This document shows positions 1-7,720 of a DNA stretch of 39,548 nt, in pieces. This DNA is from an uncultured Clostridia bacterium (lineage in GTDB: Bacteria; Bacillota; Clostridia; Oscillospirales; Acutalibacteraceae). Positions within the stretch are counted from its first letter, which is position 1, and each line of letters opens with the position of its first letter. A model generated the notes under the pieces. That model saw only the letters and a list, made by a program, of their open reading frames with translations. It had not been told where the DNA came from and ran no database searches. The stretch is taken from assembly GCA_947176035.1 (NCBI GenBank), contig CAMWPJ010000005.1, positions 1-39,548 on the forward strand, written 5' to 3'. A program made the translations under genes and the position numbers.

Positions 1-35
1 AAAATATGGTTAGAATATTACAAGGAGTGATTTTT

Positions 36-302
36 GTGAATATCAGACCAAGTGCAACCATAAGACAGAATTACAACGAAATATCAATGCTTTGCAAGCA
101 GACAGGCGAGCCTGTATATCTCACTAAAAACGGCGAGGGTGATTTGGTTGTAATGGATATGGAGTCCTTTACAAGAAAAGAAAAAATGCTCAAGCTCAGA
201 GAACAGCTTTTGGCTGTGGAAGAAGAAAGATTGGCGGGAATTAACGGAGTTTCACTCAATGAGCTTGATGACGTATTGGAACGTGTTATTGACGAGGTGT
301 GA
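36..302 (+). CDS. Type II antitoxin, Phd/YefM-like
   Basis: This is probably the antitoxin of a two-gene toxin-antitoxin module. It would bind and neutralise the toxin encoded just downstream and repress their shared promoter. The 88-residue product opens with a Phd/YefM-type segment (NIRPSATIRQNYNEIS), then a short 'PVYLTKNGEGDLVVMDMESF' stretch typical of the beta-hairpin of this family, and ends in an acidic charged helix that would contact the toxin. I chose the GTG at 36 because AAGGAG lies at 22-27. An ATG at 6 in the same frame has no ribosome site in view. The stop overlaps the GTG that opens the next frame, as in co-translated TA pairs. The promoter lies outside the window. The family call rests on sequence pattern only. 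Confidence 0.8.
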   Translation: MNIRPSATIRQNYNEISMLCKQTGEPVYLTKNGEGDLVVMDMESFTRKEKMLKLREQLLAVEEERLAGINGVSLNELDDVLERVIDEV

Positions 303-304
303 TA

Positions 305-613
305 ATGAAGAAACATAAAGTTATTGTGTCTCAAACAACACTTGATATGCTGAAAGAGCATATTGCTTTTATTGCAAATGTGGATAAGAATGCTGCAAGG
401 AATACGAAAAACAGATTATTAGAGGCTTTTAAATCACTTGAGGAAATGCCCCAAAGATATCCTTTTTTTAATGAGCAGTATATTCCCTCAAATAAATATC
501 ATAAAATGTATGTTGAAAAGTGGTATCTGGTGCTGTATCAGATCAAGGATGAGACTGTATATATTGATTTTGTTTTAGATTGCAGAAAAGATTATACTTG
601 GCTTATTAAATAA
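305..613 (+). CDS. Type II toxin, RelE/ParE family
   Basis: The product of about 102 residues looks like a RelE/ParE-fold toxin, the partner of the antitoxin immediately upstream. It starts with a beta strand (KVIVSQTT), continues with two helices carrying basic residues (NAARNTKNRLLEAFKSLEEMP) and ends with the usual strand pattern 'KWYLVLYQIKDETVYIDFVLDCRKDYTWL'. That C-terminal 'V..D.R' arrangement resembles ParE more than ribosome-dependent RelE, so gyrase or mRNA could be the target; the sequence does not decide. ATG 305 lies 2 nt after the antitoxin stop, and a GTG at 299 overlapping that stop is an alternative start. The length is normal for the family, so the gene appears intact. Confidence 0.78.
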   Translation: MKKHKVIVSQTTLDMLKEHIAFIANVDKNAARNTKNRLLEAFKSLEEMPQRYPFFNEQYIPSNKYHKMYVEKWYLVLYQIKDETVYIDFVLDCRKDYTWLIK

Positions 614-616
614 CCC

Positions 617-644
617 TTGACATTCTTCGTTTTTATGGTATAAT
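617..644 (+). promoter_or_regulatory. Sigma-A promoter of the rplU operon
   Basis: A perfect -35 TTGACA (617-622) and a perfect -10 TATAAT (639-644) are separated by 16 bp. They start four bases after the toxin stop codon. Transcription would begin near 651 and give a 5' leader of about 80 nt before rplU. Confidence 0.88.
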
Positions 645-650
645 CATTAC

Positions 651-720
651 GCCGCATATTATAGGCTTAAGTTATATACATTATATATACGCCTATCGTA
701 GCGAGACTTGGATAAGGAGA
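651..720 (+). ncRNA. Putative L21 leader (autoregulatory r-protein leader)
   Basis: The untranslated leader of rplU holds a hairpin with ATAGGC (661-666) pairing GCCTAT (691-696). AU-rich sequence that can pair further lies between them. The conserved-looking tail CGTAGCGAGACTTGGATAAGGAG follows and runs into the ribosome site. Firmicutes rplU genes commonly carry a structured L21 leader at this position. I assign this one by position and structure, not by an Rfam search. Confidence 0.5.
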
Positions 721-729
721 TAATTTACT

Positions 730-1038
730 ATGTATGCTGTTATTGTAACAGGCGGTAAGCAGTACAAGGTATCAGAGGGCGATGTACTTTACATCGAAAA
801 GCTCGCTGTAGAGGCTGAGGAAGAAATCACTTTCGACAATGTTCTTGCAGTAGGTGCTGATGATAGCTTCAAGGCAGGCAAGGATTGTGCAGGCTCAACT
901 GTTTCTGCTAAGGTTCTTAAGAATGGCAAGGGTAAGAAAATCACTGTATTTACTTACAAGCCAAAGAAGGACGAGAAGCGCAAGAAGGGTCATCGTCAGC
1001 CATATACAAAGGTTGAGATTACCGCTATCAATGCATAA
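730..1038 (+). CDS. rplU: 50S ribosomal protein L21
   Basis: L21 is a primary 23S rRNA-binding protein of the large subunit. The 102-residue product has the canonical start [14 protein letters not shown], the 'GDVLYIEKL' strand, and the signature KKGHRQPYT at residues 85-93 near the C-terminus. It is the usual bacterial length. AAGGAG at 714-719 sets the ATG. The gene opens the rplU-prp-rpmA operon: its TAA shares one base with the prp start, so the two are translationally coupled. Expression is likely controlled through the structured leader upstream. Confidence 0.98.
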   Translation: MYAVIVTGGKQYKVSEGDVLYIEKLAVEAEEEITFDNVLAVGADDSFKAGKDCAGSTVSAKVLKNGKGKKITVFTYKPKKDEKRKKGHRQPYTKVEITAINA

Positions 1039-1361
1039 TGATTGAAATAGAATTTTACAAGGGCATCAATGGTCTTTGCGGATTTCTGGCAAGCGGTCAC
1101 GCATACAGCGGCGAAAGCGGAGAGGATGTTATTTGTGCATTCGTATCCAGTGCTTGTCTTATGACTGCAAATACAGTTACGGAAATTCTCGGTCTTGATG
1201 CTGACGCTCAGTCTGATGACGGTTATCTCAAGCTAATGATTCTTGAGAACAGTGCATCAGCTCAGGATATTCTGAATGGTTTAAAGCTCCATTTAACAGA
1301 GCTTGAAAAGGATTATCCTGAAAACATAAAAGTGATTTATCGGAGGTGTAACAATGCTTAA
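1038..1361 (+). CDS. prp: Ribosomal-processing cysteine protease Prp (YsxB family)
   Basis: Prp is the cysteine protease that removes the N-terminal extension of ribosomal protein L27 in Firmicutes and relatives. The 107-residue product shows the family's catalytic pair: His21 in the motif SGHA and Cys33 in '[11 protein letters not shown]'. It sits between rplU and rpmA, the diagnostic gene order. It overlaps rplU by one base and rpmA by eight, so protease and substrate are made from one coupled message. The substrate extension is present in the next gene. The gene is full length and intact. Confidence 0.95.
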   Translation: MIEIEFYKGINGLCGFLASGHAYSGESGEDVICAFVSSACLMTANTVTEILGLDADAQSDDGYLKLMILENSASAQDILNGLKLHLTELEKDYPENIKVIYRRCNNA

Positions 1362-1638
1362 GTTAGATTTACAGCTTTTCGCTCATAAGAAAGGTATGGG
1401 TTCTACTAAGAACGGCCGTGACTCAGAGTCAAAGCGTCTCGGTGCTAAGAGAGCTGATGGTCAGTTCGTTCTTGCCGGTAACATTCTTTACCGCCAGAGA
1501 GGAACTCACATTCATCCGGGCAATAACGTAGGTATCGGTAAGGATGATACTCTTTTCGCTCTTATTGATGGTACAGTTAAGTTCGAGAAAATGGGTAAGG
1601 ACAGAAAAAAGGTTTCTGTTTATCCTGTTGAGCAGTAA
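1354..1638 (+). CDS. rpmA: 50S ribosomal protein L27 with Prp-cleavable extension
   Basis: L27 reaches with its N-terminus into the peptidyl-transferase centre. The 94-residue product begins [16 protein letters not shown]. The segment through Phe9 is the Firmicutes extension, with expected cleavage between Phe9 and Ala10 to leave the mature start [15 protein letters not shown]. The core motifs '[13 protein letters not shown]' and '[23 protein letters not shown]' are present. The ribosome site GGAGG lies inside the end of prp (1342-1346). An intrinsic terminator follows closely and closes the operon. Confidence 0.98.
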   Translation: MLKLDLQLFAHKKGMGSTKNGRDSESKRLGAKRADGQFVLAGNILYRQRGTHIHPGNNVGIGKDDTLFALIDGTVKFEKMGKDRKKVSVYPVEQ

Positions 1639-1650
1639 TATATTAAGTAT

Positions 1651-1682
1651 AAAGCACGGACTTTATGTCCGTGCTTTTGTTT
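1651..1682 (+). terminator. Intrinsic terminator of the rplU-prp-rpmA operon
   Basis: An 11-bp perfect stem, AAAGCACGGAC (1651-1661) with GTCCGTGCTTT (1667-1677), has a 5-nt loop and is followed by T-rich sequence. Confidence 0.93.
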
Positions 1683-1705
1683 ATTAAATACGAGGGGAGT
1701 ATGCC

Positions 1706-2347
1706 ATGGGATTGTTTGGTAAAAAGTCTACAGCGTATAATGCAGAAAAAAGGAATAAGATGATAAATTATACACATCTTAATTCTCACTATTGCAAAAT
1801 GGGGCAGACTGTGATTGCAGGTGACTCAATAACAGAAATATTCAACCATACCGAGCTTTATGCCGATTATATAAAAACCAGCGGCAAGGCTGTATATAAT
1901 AGAGGTATCAGCGGTGATACGAGTGACAGATTTCTCGAACGCTTTGAAAGCAATGTGCTTAGTATTCAGCCGTCAAATATTGTTCTGCTTATCGGCACAA
2001 ATGATTTTGGTTATGGCTTGCCTATGCAGGATACTGTGAACAATATTGATAAAATATTAAGTATGATTGCTGAAAAATGCAGCGGTGCAAATGTGATTTT
2101 ACAGGCGGTTTATCCTGTTAACATACAGATGCGCAGATATGATAAAAAGAAAAACACAAAAATTCCTGAGTTAAATGCAATGCTTAAAAAGCTTGCGGAT
2201 AAGCATTTGGTAACTTTTCTTGATCTTACAGCTCAGCTTTCGGACAGCAACGGTGATTTGAAGGCAGACTATACATATGACGGGCTACATCCTAATGTGT
2301 TTGGTTTTGAGGTCGTGGCTGAAAAGGTTATTCCGTTACTGAAATAA
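1706..2347 (+). CDS. SGNH/GDSL-type lipase/esterase family protein
   Basis: This is a predicted serine esterase or acylhydrolase of the SGNH superfamily. The four sequence blocks are visible in order: AGDSIT with nucleophile Ser41, NRGISGDTS (65-73, oxyanion Gly), LLIGTND (95-100, oxyanion Asn) and YDGLHPN with Asp192 and His195 completing the triad. It has 213 residues and no signal peptide, so it is probably cytoplasmic. The substrate cannot be read from sequence; carbohydrate or lipid deacylation are both possible. GAGGGGA at 1692-1698 precedes the ATG. It is monocistronic, flanked by terminators on both sides. Confidence 0.85.
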   Translation: MGLFGKKSTAYNAEKRNKMINYTHLNSHYCKMGQTVIAGDSITEIFNHTELYADYIKTSGKAVYNRGISGDTSDRFLERFESNVLSIQPSNIVLLIGTNDFGYGLPMQDTVNNIDKILSMIAEKCSGANVILQAVYPVNIQMRRYDKKKNTKIPELNAMLKKLADKHLVTFLDLTAQLSDSNGDLKADYTYDGLHPNVFGFEVVAEKVIPLLK

Positions 2348-2373
2348 TTTATAGATAATATTTATATATAAGT

Positions 2374-2410
2374 AAAAACTGAGCTATCACTTTTGATAAC
2401 TCAGTTTTTA
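2374..2410 (+). terminator. Intrinsic terminator after the SGNH gene
   Basis: A 12-bp stem with one mismatch, ACTGAGCTATCA (2378-2389) with TGATAACTCAGT (2394-2405), has a CTTT loop and is flanked by A- and T-runs. Confidence 0.88.
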
Positions 2411-2440
2411 TAATTTAGCAGGATTGTCGGTCTGATCTAA

Positions 2441-2536
2441 AAGATAATCAATACATTTGCTGTGTTAGATGTTATTATTACAAGCGGCGGCAATGGCGGT
2501 GATGGTCCTATTGAGCTGCCTGATATTGAGCTTTAA
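2441..2536 (+). pseudogene. Possible C-terminal remnant of a lost surface or dockerin-like protein
   Basis: The stretch 2411-2558 has no start-to-stop gene. One frame between a TAA at 2438 and a TAA at 2534 reads as a plausible protein tail: a hydrophobic strand (INTFAVLDVIIT), a Gly/Asn/Asp linker (SGGNGGDGP) and an acidic end (IELPDIEL). It has no start codon or ribosome site, and its own terminator follows at 2559-2598. The simplest reading is the end of a decayed gene. It is only about 31 codons, so chance is not excluded. Confidence 0.3.
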
Positions 2537-2558
2537 TTCTGAAAGTAAATAACTAAAG

Positions 2559-2598
2559 AAAGCACAAATGGGAAGCATTCTCATTTGTGCTTTTTGTG
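2559..2598 (+). terminator. Intrinsic terminator, possibly orphaned
   Basis: A long stem, AAAGCACAAATG (2559-2570) with CATTTGTGCTTT (2582-2593), extends inward through GGAA/TTCT and is followed by a T-run. No intact gene precedes it; it fits the remnant at 2441-2536. The rest of this 415-bp gap, 2599-2679, shows nothing I can name. Confidence 0.85.
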
Positions 2599-2679
2599 TA
2601 TAATTTATGCTGTAGATAAGGCATATTGAAATGTTTTAACCTATATTGTCCAAAAAATAACAATAAGACTAATTATTTC

Positions 2680-2708
2680 TTGCATTGCAGGGCAAAATAA
2701 TATATAAT
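2680..2708 (+). promoter_or_regulatory. Promoter of the pgk cluster
   Basis: -35 TTGCAT (2680-2685) and -10 TATAAT (2703-2708) have 17-bp spacing, about 55 bp before the pgk start. Confidence 0.7.
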
Positions 2709-2762
2709 ATATACGCAAAATTTTATTGTTAAAAATTTATTATTATATAGAGAGGTAATACA

Positions 2763-3962
2763 ATGGACGCATTAAACAAAAAAACGATTGAAGACATTGA
2801 CGTTAAGGGCAAAAGAGTTCTTGCTCGCTGTGATTTCAATGTTCCGCTTAAAGACGGCGAAATTACAAATGACAAGAGAATTGTTGCTGCTCTTCCTACT
2901 ATTAAGTATCTTATGGAGAATGGCGCAAAGGTTATCCTTTGCTCACATCTCGGCAGACCAAAGGGCGAGTATAAGCCTGAGTTCAGCCTTGCTCCTGTAG
3001 CTAAAAAGCTTTCAGAGTATCTTGGTACTGAAGTTAAGCTTGCTGAGGATGAGAATGTTGTAGGCGACAATGCAAAGGCTATTGCCGATGAGCTTAAAGA
3101 CGGCGAAGTAATGCTCCTTGAAAATGTACGTTACAGAAAAGAAGAGACAAAGAACGAAGAGAACTTCTCAAAAGAGCTTGCGTCTCTTGCAGATATCTTT
3201 GTTAACGATGCTTTCGGTACTGCACACAGAGCTCATTGCTCAACAACAGGTGTTGCATCATATCTTCCTGCTGTTTGCGGTTATCTTATTCAGAAGGAAA
3301 TCAAGTTCATGGGCGGCGCACTTGCTGAGCCTAAGAGACCTCTTGTTGCAATTCTCGGCGGTGCTAAGGTTTCAGATAAAATCGGCGTAATTGCAAACCT
3401 TATTGAAAAGTGCGACACAATCATCATCGGTGGCGGTATGGCTTATACCTTTATGAAATTCCTCGGTCACAGCATCGGCGATTCACTTCTTGAGGCTGAC
3501 TGGGTTGAAAAAGCAGGTGAAATGATGAAGTCTGCTGAAGAGAAGGGTGTTAAGTTCCTTATCCCTGTTGATAACAAGGTTGGTAAGGAGTATGACGAGA
3601 ATACAGAGTTTATGGTAGTAAACAGTGACGAAATTCCTGACGGTTGGATGGGTCTTGATATCGGTCCTAAGACAGAGGAAATGTTTGCTGATGCTATCAA
3701 GGGTGCAGGCACAGTAATCTGGAATGGTCCTATGGGTGTATCTGAGTGGGATAACTTTGCATCAGGTACAATTACAGTTGCTAAGGCTGTTGCTGAGTCA
3801 GGTGCTATTTCAGTAATCGGTGGCGGTGATTCAGTTGCTGCTGTTACAAAGCTTGGCTTTGCTGACAAGATGAGCCATATCTCAACAGGCGGCGGCGCAT
3901 CACTTGAGTTCCTTGAGGGTAAGGATCTCCCCGGTATTTGTGCACTTGCTGATAAGGACTAA
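2763..3962 (+). CDS. pgk: Phosphoglycerate kinase
   Basis: This enzyme transfers phosphate from 1,3-bisphosphoglycerate to ADP, the first ATP-yielding step of glycolysis. The 399-residue length is standard. The substrate signature RCDFNVPL lies at residues 22-29, followed by 'SHLGRPKG', the hinge region [11 protein letters not shown] near 199 and the nucleotide-binding GGGDS near 353. The ribosome site AGAGAGG precedes the ATG. Heavy use of CTT for Leu and TCA for Ser agrees with a highly expressed host gene. It heads a cluster with an unknown zinc-ribbon gene, tpiA and gpmI. Confidence 0.98.
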   Translation: MDALNKKTIEDIDVKGKRVLARCDFNVPLKDGEITNDKRIVAALPTIKYLMENGAKVILCSHLGRPKGEYKPEFSLAPVAKKLSEYLGTEVKLAEDENVVGDNAKAIADELKDGEVMLLENVRYRKEETKNEENFSKELASLADIFVNDAFGTAHRAHCSTTGVASYLPAVCGYLIQKEIKFMGGALAEPKRPLVAILGGAKVSDKIGVIANLIEKCDTIIIGGGMAYTFMKFLGHSIGDSLLEADWVEKAGEMMKSAEEKGVKFLIPVDNKVGKEYDENTEFMVVNSDEIPDGWMGLDIGPKTEEMFADAIKGAGTVIWNGPMGVSEWDNFASGTITVAKAVAESGAISVIGGGDSVAAVTKLGFADKMSHISTGGGASLEFLEGKDLPGICALADKD

Positions 3963-3964
3963 TT

Positions 3965-4492
3965 ATGGGCAGATATTTTAATAGCTTTCCGACTAATTTA
4001 CCTCCTGAGCATATAAATGCCATTATAAATGATTTCTATAGCTTTCACAATTTTAAGCCTTATGAATATAAGGGCGAAAGTTGGATGAAATGCGGAAAAG
4101 GTATACTTGTCGCTCCCCAAATTATGAGAGTAAATGTTCAGTGCAATGCTATTACGATTGAGGCGTTTGTAAGATATTCGATTTTACCTGGTGTGTATAT
4201 CGGTGAGTTTGAACTTGACGACAGCTTTTTTATGTGTGTTCCTAAAAAGGCACTGTTGTCTAAGTTGAGAAATCTTGAGATGTATTTGGGATTTAATCCT
4301 GCATTTCAGTATCAGCAGATGAATTCTAATATGCCGAATATGCAAATGCCGGTGCAAAATCAACAGTTTAATAATAGTAATATGAACTATGTGCCTGTAA
4401 ATAATCAGGCAAATGTTAAGATGTGCCCGCGGTGTGCGAAGTCAGCATCTTTCGAATCGGAATTTTGCACAAATTGCGGCAATAAATTTTAA
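3965..4492 (+). CDS. Unknown protein with C-terminal zinc ribbon
   Basis: I do not recognise the main domain. The 175-residue product has an N-terminal globular part of about 115 residues (roughly 'YEYKGESWMKCGKG...'). It then has a flexible Asn/Gln/Met/Pro-rich linker at about 115-150, and a zinc ribbon with Cys154, Cys157, Cys168 and Cys171 (CPRC...CTNC). No signal peptide or membrane helix is evident. It starts 2 bp after the pgk stop and ends 22 bp before tpiA, so it is embedded in the glycolytic operon. Only a weak ribosome site (AAGGAC) is visible inside the end of pgk, which suggests translation depends on pgk. The function is open; a regulatory or scaffolding role is speculation. Confidence 0.85.
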   Translation: MGRYFNSFPTNLPPEHINAIINDFYSFHNFKPYEYKGESWMKCGKGILVAPQIMRVNVQCNAITIEAFVRYSILPGVYIGEFELDDSFFMCVPKKALLSKLRNLEMYLGFNPAFQYQQMNSNMPNMQMPVQNQQFNNSNMNYVPVNNQANVKMCPRCAKSASFESEFCTNCGNKF

Positions 4493-4514
4493 CTACTAAA
4501 AGGAGAATGAAATT

Positions 4515-5282
4515 ATGAATAAAAATCTCAGAAAAGCTGTTATTGCAGGTAACTGGAAGATGAACAATACTCCTGCACAGACAACAGCACTTATTAACGA
4601 AATGAAGCCGCTTGTTGCTGACGCAGATTGTGATGTAGTTCTTTGCGTGCCATTTGTTGATGTTCCTGCTGCAGTTGAGGCTGCAAAGGGTTCAAACATC
4701 AAAATCGGTGCAGAGAATGTTCATTTTAAGGACAGCGGTGCTTATACCGGTGAGGTATCAGCAGATATGCTCCTTGAGCTGGGTGTTGAATATGTAGTTA
4801 TCGGTCACAGCGAAAGAAGACAGTATTTTGCAGAGACAGACCAGACAGTAAATCTTCGCACGCTCAAGGCTCTTGAAAAGGGTCTTAAGCCTATCGTTTG
4901 TGTTGGTGAAACCCTTGAGCAGAGAGAGCTTGGTTATACAGAGACTCTCCTTAAGTATCAGACCAAAATGGCACTCACAAACGTTTCAGCTGAGCAGCTT
5001 GAGAATGTAATTATCGCATATGAGCCTGTATGGGCTATCGGCACAGGCGTAACAGCTACTGCAGATCAGGCTGACGAGGGCAACGGCTTTGTACGTGAGG
5101 CAATTGCAGAGGCTTATGGTGCTGATATGGCGGAAAAGGTAACCATTCAGTATGGCGGCTCAATGAATGCAAAGAACGCAGATGAGCTTGTTGCTAAGGT
5201 AAATGTTGACGGCGGACTTATCGGCGGCGCATCTCTTAAGGCTGAGGATTTCTCAATCATTGTTAAGGCTGCAAGCAAATAA
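4515..5282 (+). CDS. tpiA: Triose-phosphate isomerase
   Basis: It interconverts dihydroxyacetone phosphate and glyceraldehyde-3-phosphate. The 255-residue TIM barrel shows the substrate-binding Asn13 and Lys15 in AGNWKMN, the electrophile His98 in VIGHSERR, the catalytic base Glu170 in AYEPVWAIGTG (which runs into the phosphate-gripping loop 6), and the C-terminal GGASL. AAAAGGAG before the ATG is a strong ribosome site. It lies between the zinc-ribbon gene and gpmI in the glycolytic cluster. Confidence 0.98.
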   Translation: MNKNLRKAVIAGNWKMNNTPAQTTALINEMKPLVADADCDVVLCVPFVDVPAAVEAAKGSNIKIGAENVHFKDSGAYTGEVSADMLLELGVEYVVIGHSERRQYFAETDQTVNLRTLKALEKGLKPIVCVGETLEQRELGYTETLLKYQTKMALTNVSAEQLENVIIAYEPVWAIGTGVTATADQADEGNGFVREAIAEAYGADMAEKVTIQYGGSMNAKNADELVAKVNVDGGLIGGASLKAEDFSIIVKAASK

Positions 5283-5289
5283 ATAATTT

Positions 5290-5313
5290 GTGGGTGGGTT
5301 AATACCTGCCCAC
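5290..5313 (+). promoter_or_regulatory. Intercistronic hairpin between tpiA and gpmI
   Basis: GTGGGTGGGT (5290-5299) pairs with ACCTGCCCAC (5304-5313), with two G-U wobbles and a TAAT loop. No T-run follows. It therefore looks like an mRNA processing or stabilising element rather than a full terminator. Confidence 0.55.
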
Positions 5314-5345
5314 TTAAGCTATAAAGGACTATGGAGGAAAATACT

Positions 5346-6881
5346 ATGAAAAAGCCTGTCGTGCTTTGTATTATGGATGGATTTGGTAAAAATTCATCCG
5401 ATTACGGCAATGCAGTTGTTGCTGCGAATAAAGTAAATCTTGATAAAATTATGGCTGAGAATCCGTACACCTATATTGGTGCATCAGGTATGGATGTTGG
5501 TTTGCCTGACGGACAGATGGGTAACTCAGAGGTTGGTCACACAAATATCGGTGCAGGCAGAATTGTTTATCAGGAGCTTACAAGAATTACTAAGTCAATT
5601 GAAGACGGCGATTTCTTTGAGAATGAAGCTATGAAAGCTGCTGTTCAGAATGCAATTGATAACGGCACTGCACTTCATCTTATGGGTCTTATGAGTGATG
5701 GCGGTGTTCACTCTCACAATTCTCACATTTGGGCAATTGTTGAGCTTGCTAAGAAAATGGGACTTGAAAAGGTTTATTTACACTGTATTATGGATGGACG
5801 TGATGTTCCGCCTACAAGCGGTAAGGATTTTGTTGCAGATGCAATCAACAAGCTTGATGAAATCGGTGTGGGTAAGGTTGCTACAATTGTCGGCAGATAC
5901 TACGCTATGGACAGAGATAATAATTGGGACAGAGTTAAAAAGGCATATGATGCACTTGTTTTCGGCAAAGGTATTCAGACTGCTGATCCTGTTCAGGCAA
6001 TTGAAGAGTCATACGCAAAGGTTGATGCTGACGGCAAGAATGTAACAGACGAGTTTATCGAGCCAACAGTTTGCCTTGAAAATGAGGGCAGAATCAGCGA
6101 AAATGACAGCATTGTATTCTTCAATTTCCGCCCTGACAGAGCAAGAGAAATTACAAGAACTTTTGTTGATGATGATTTCAAGGGCTTTGAGCGTGACAGA
6201 ATCCCTGTAACATATGTTTGTATGACACAGTATGATGCTACAATGCCAAATGTGCTTGTTGCTTTCAAACCACAGAGTCTTGCAAATACACTTGGTGAGT
6301 ACCTTGCAAAGAATGATATGACACAGCTCAGAATTGCAGAGACCGAGAAATATGCGCATGTAACCTTCTTCTTCAACGGTGGTGTTGAGGCTGTCAACGA
6401 GGGTGAGGACAGAATTCTCATTCCTTCACCAAAGGTTGCAACCTATGACCTCAAGCCTGAAATGAGCGCTTATGAGGTTTCGGAAAAGCTTGACGAGGCA
6501 GTACTCTCAGGCAAATATGATGTTGTGATTGTTAACTTTGCAAACTGCGATATGGTTGGCCACACAGGTATTTTTGACGCGGCTGTTGCAGCTGTTGAGG
6601 CGGTTGATAAGTGTGTTGGTTCACTTTATGAGGCTGTTAAAAAAATGGGTGGCTGTCTGTTTATCACAGCAGACCATGGTAATGCTGACCAGATGAAGGA
6701 GCCGGATGGCTCACCGTTTACTGCACACACAACAAGCCCTGTTCCGTTTGTTGCTGCAAACTGCGGCGAGGGTATTGAACTCCGCGAAGGCGGCAGACTT
6801 TGTGATATCGCACCAACAATGCTCAAAATGCTCGATCTTCCTCAGCCTGAGGAAATGACAGGCGAGTCATTAATAAAATAA
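5346..6881 (+). CDS. gpmI: 2,3-bisphosphoglycerate-independent phosphoglycerate mutase
   Basis: This metal-dependent enzyme of the alkaline phosphatase superfamily interconverts 3- and 2-phosphoglycerate. The 511-residue length is normal. Visible landmarks are the metal ligand Asp11 in IMDGFG, the phosphorylated nucleophile Ser61 in MGNSEVGH, the mid-protein HCIMDGRDVPP and GRYYAMDRDNNWDR segments, and the C-terminal metal motifs NCDMVGHTG and TADHGNADQM. I chose the ATG at 5346 because GGAGG (5333-5337) lies eight bases upstream. The in-frame ATG at 5331 sits within that ribosome-site region. It is the last gene of the cluster, closed by a strong terminator. Confidence 0.97.
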   Translation: MKKPVVLCIMDGFGKNSSDYGNAVVAANKVNLDKIMAENPYTYIGASGMDVGLPDGQMGNSEVGHTNIGAGRIVYQELTRITKSIEDGDFFENEAMKAAVQNAIDNGTALHLMGLMSDGGVHSHNSHIWAIVELAKKMGLEKVYLHCIMDGRDVPPTSGKDFVADAINKLDEIGVGKVATIVGRYYAMDRDNNWDRVKKAYDALVFGKGIQTADPVQAIEESYAKVDADGKNVTDEFIEPTVCLENEGRISENDSIVFFNFRPDRAREITRTFVDDDFKGFERDRIPVTYVCMTQYDATMPNVLVAFKPQSLANTLGEYLAKNDMTQLRIAETEKYAHVTFFFNGGVEAVNEGEDRILIPSPKVATYDLKPEMSAYEVSEKLDEAVLSGKYDVVIVNFANCDMVGHTGIFDAAVAAVEAVDKCVGSLYEAVKKMGGCLFITADHGNADQMKEPDGSPFTAHTTSPVPFVAANCGEGIELREGGRLCDIAPTMLKMLDLPQPEEMTGESLIK

Positions 6882-6886
6882 ATTTG

Positions 6887-6915
6887 AGGACCGATTATTC
6901 GGTCCTTGTTTTTTA
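6887..6915 (+). terminator. Intrinsic terminator after gpmI
   Basis: AGGACCGA (6887-6894) and TCGGTCCT (6899-6906) form a perfect 8-bp stem with a TTAT loop, followed by TGTTTTTT. Confidence 0.92.
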
Positions 6916-6942
6916 ATATATTATATTGTTATAGGAGGGTTT

Positions 6943-7698
6943 ATGGACAATACACAAAAATTCAGCGGCAGAGCACAGGACTACACAAAGGGCAGACCCG
7001 GATATCCGCAGGCATTATTTGACTGTTTGTATGATAAATATAGCTTTTCCGACAGCTCGGTAATTGCCGATATCGGTGCAGGGACAGGCAAATTTTCAAA
7101 GTATCTGCTTGATATGGGCAGTAAAGTTTATCTTGTTGAGCCAAATGATGATATGCGTTTAGTAGCACAGAGTGAGCTTTCAGATTACAGTAAGGCTGTT
7201 TTTGTTAACGGCAGTTCTGAGACAACAATGCTTAGCGATACCTCAGTTGATTTTGTTACAGCAGCACAGGCATTTCATTGGTTTGATGCAAAGAAATTTA
7301 AAAAAGAATGTAAAAGAATTTTAAAGCCTGATGGCAAGGTTGCTTTGATATGGAATACACGTGATATGAGTAGTGAGTTCAACTTCAAAAGCTATGAGAT
7401 TTACAAAAAGTATTGCCCGCTTTTCAAGGGATATCATGGTGGTATGAAGGATGATGACGAGCGTATTTCAGATTTTTTTGACAATAATTGTGATAAATTT
7501 ATTTTTGAAAATCCGCTCATATTTACAAAAAATAAATTTATCACACGCAGTTTATCTGCTTCGTATTCGCTAAAAATCGGTGATGAGAATTTTGATGAAT
7601 ATGTTAAAGCTCTTGAGAATTTATTTGACGAATATGCTGAAAATGATGTTGTTGTTATGAAAAATAATACAACTGCTTATATCGGAGCAGTTAAATAA
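6943..7698 (+). CDS. Class I SAM-dependent methyltransferase
   Basis: The 251-residue product is a class I (Rossmann-like) methyltransferase. Motif I is VIADIGAGTGKFS at about residues 40-52, followed by an acidic residue binding the SAM ribose (YLVEPNDDM), 'TAAQAFHWFDAKKFKKECKRILKPDG' and 'VALIWNTRD'. The N-terminal FSGRAQDYTKGRPGYP segment is typical of a small-molecule methyltransferase group related to the UbiE/Methyltransf_11 set. The substrate is unknown. The ribosome site AGGAGGG is strong. The HAD gene follows after 22 bp with its own ribosome site, so they may be cotranscribed. Confidence 0.85.
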   Translation: MDNTQKFSGRAQDYTKGRPGYPQALFDCLYDKYSFSDSSVIADIGAGTGKFSKYLLDMGSKVYLVEPNDDMRLVAQSELSDYSKAVFVNGSSETTMLSDTSVDFVTAAQAFHWFDAKKFKKECKRILKPDGKVALIWNTRDMSSEFNFKSYEIYKKYCPLFKGYHGGMKDDDERISDFFDNNCDKFIFENPLIFTKNKFITRSLSASYSLKIGDENFDEYVKALENLFDEYAENDVVVMKNNTTAYIGAVK

Positions 7699-7720
7699 TT
7701 TTATATTATAGGAGTATGCT

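Noticed and set aside
5331-5345. Earlier ATG start for gpmI
   Set aside because: It would place GGAGG inside the coding region. That GGAGG is ideally spaced for ATG 5346.
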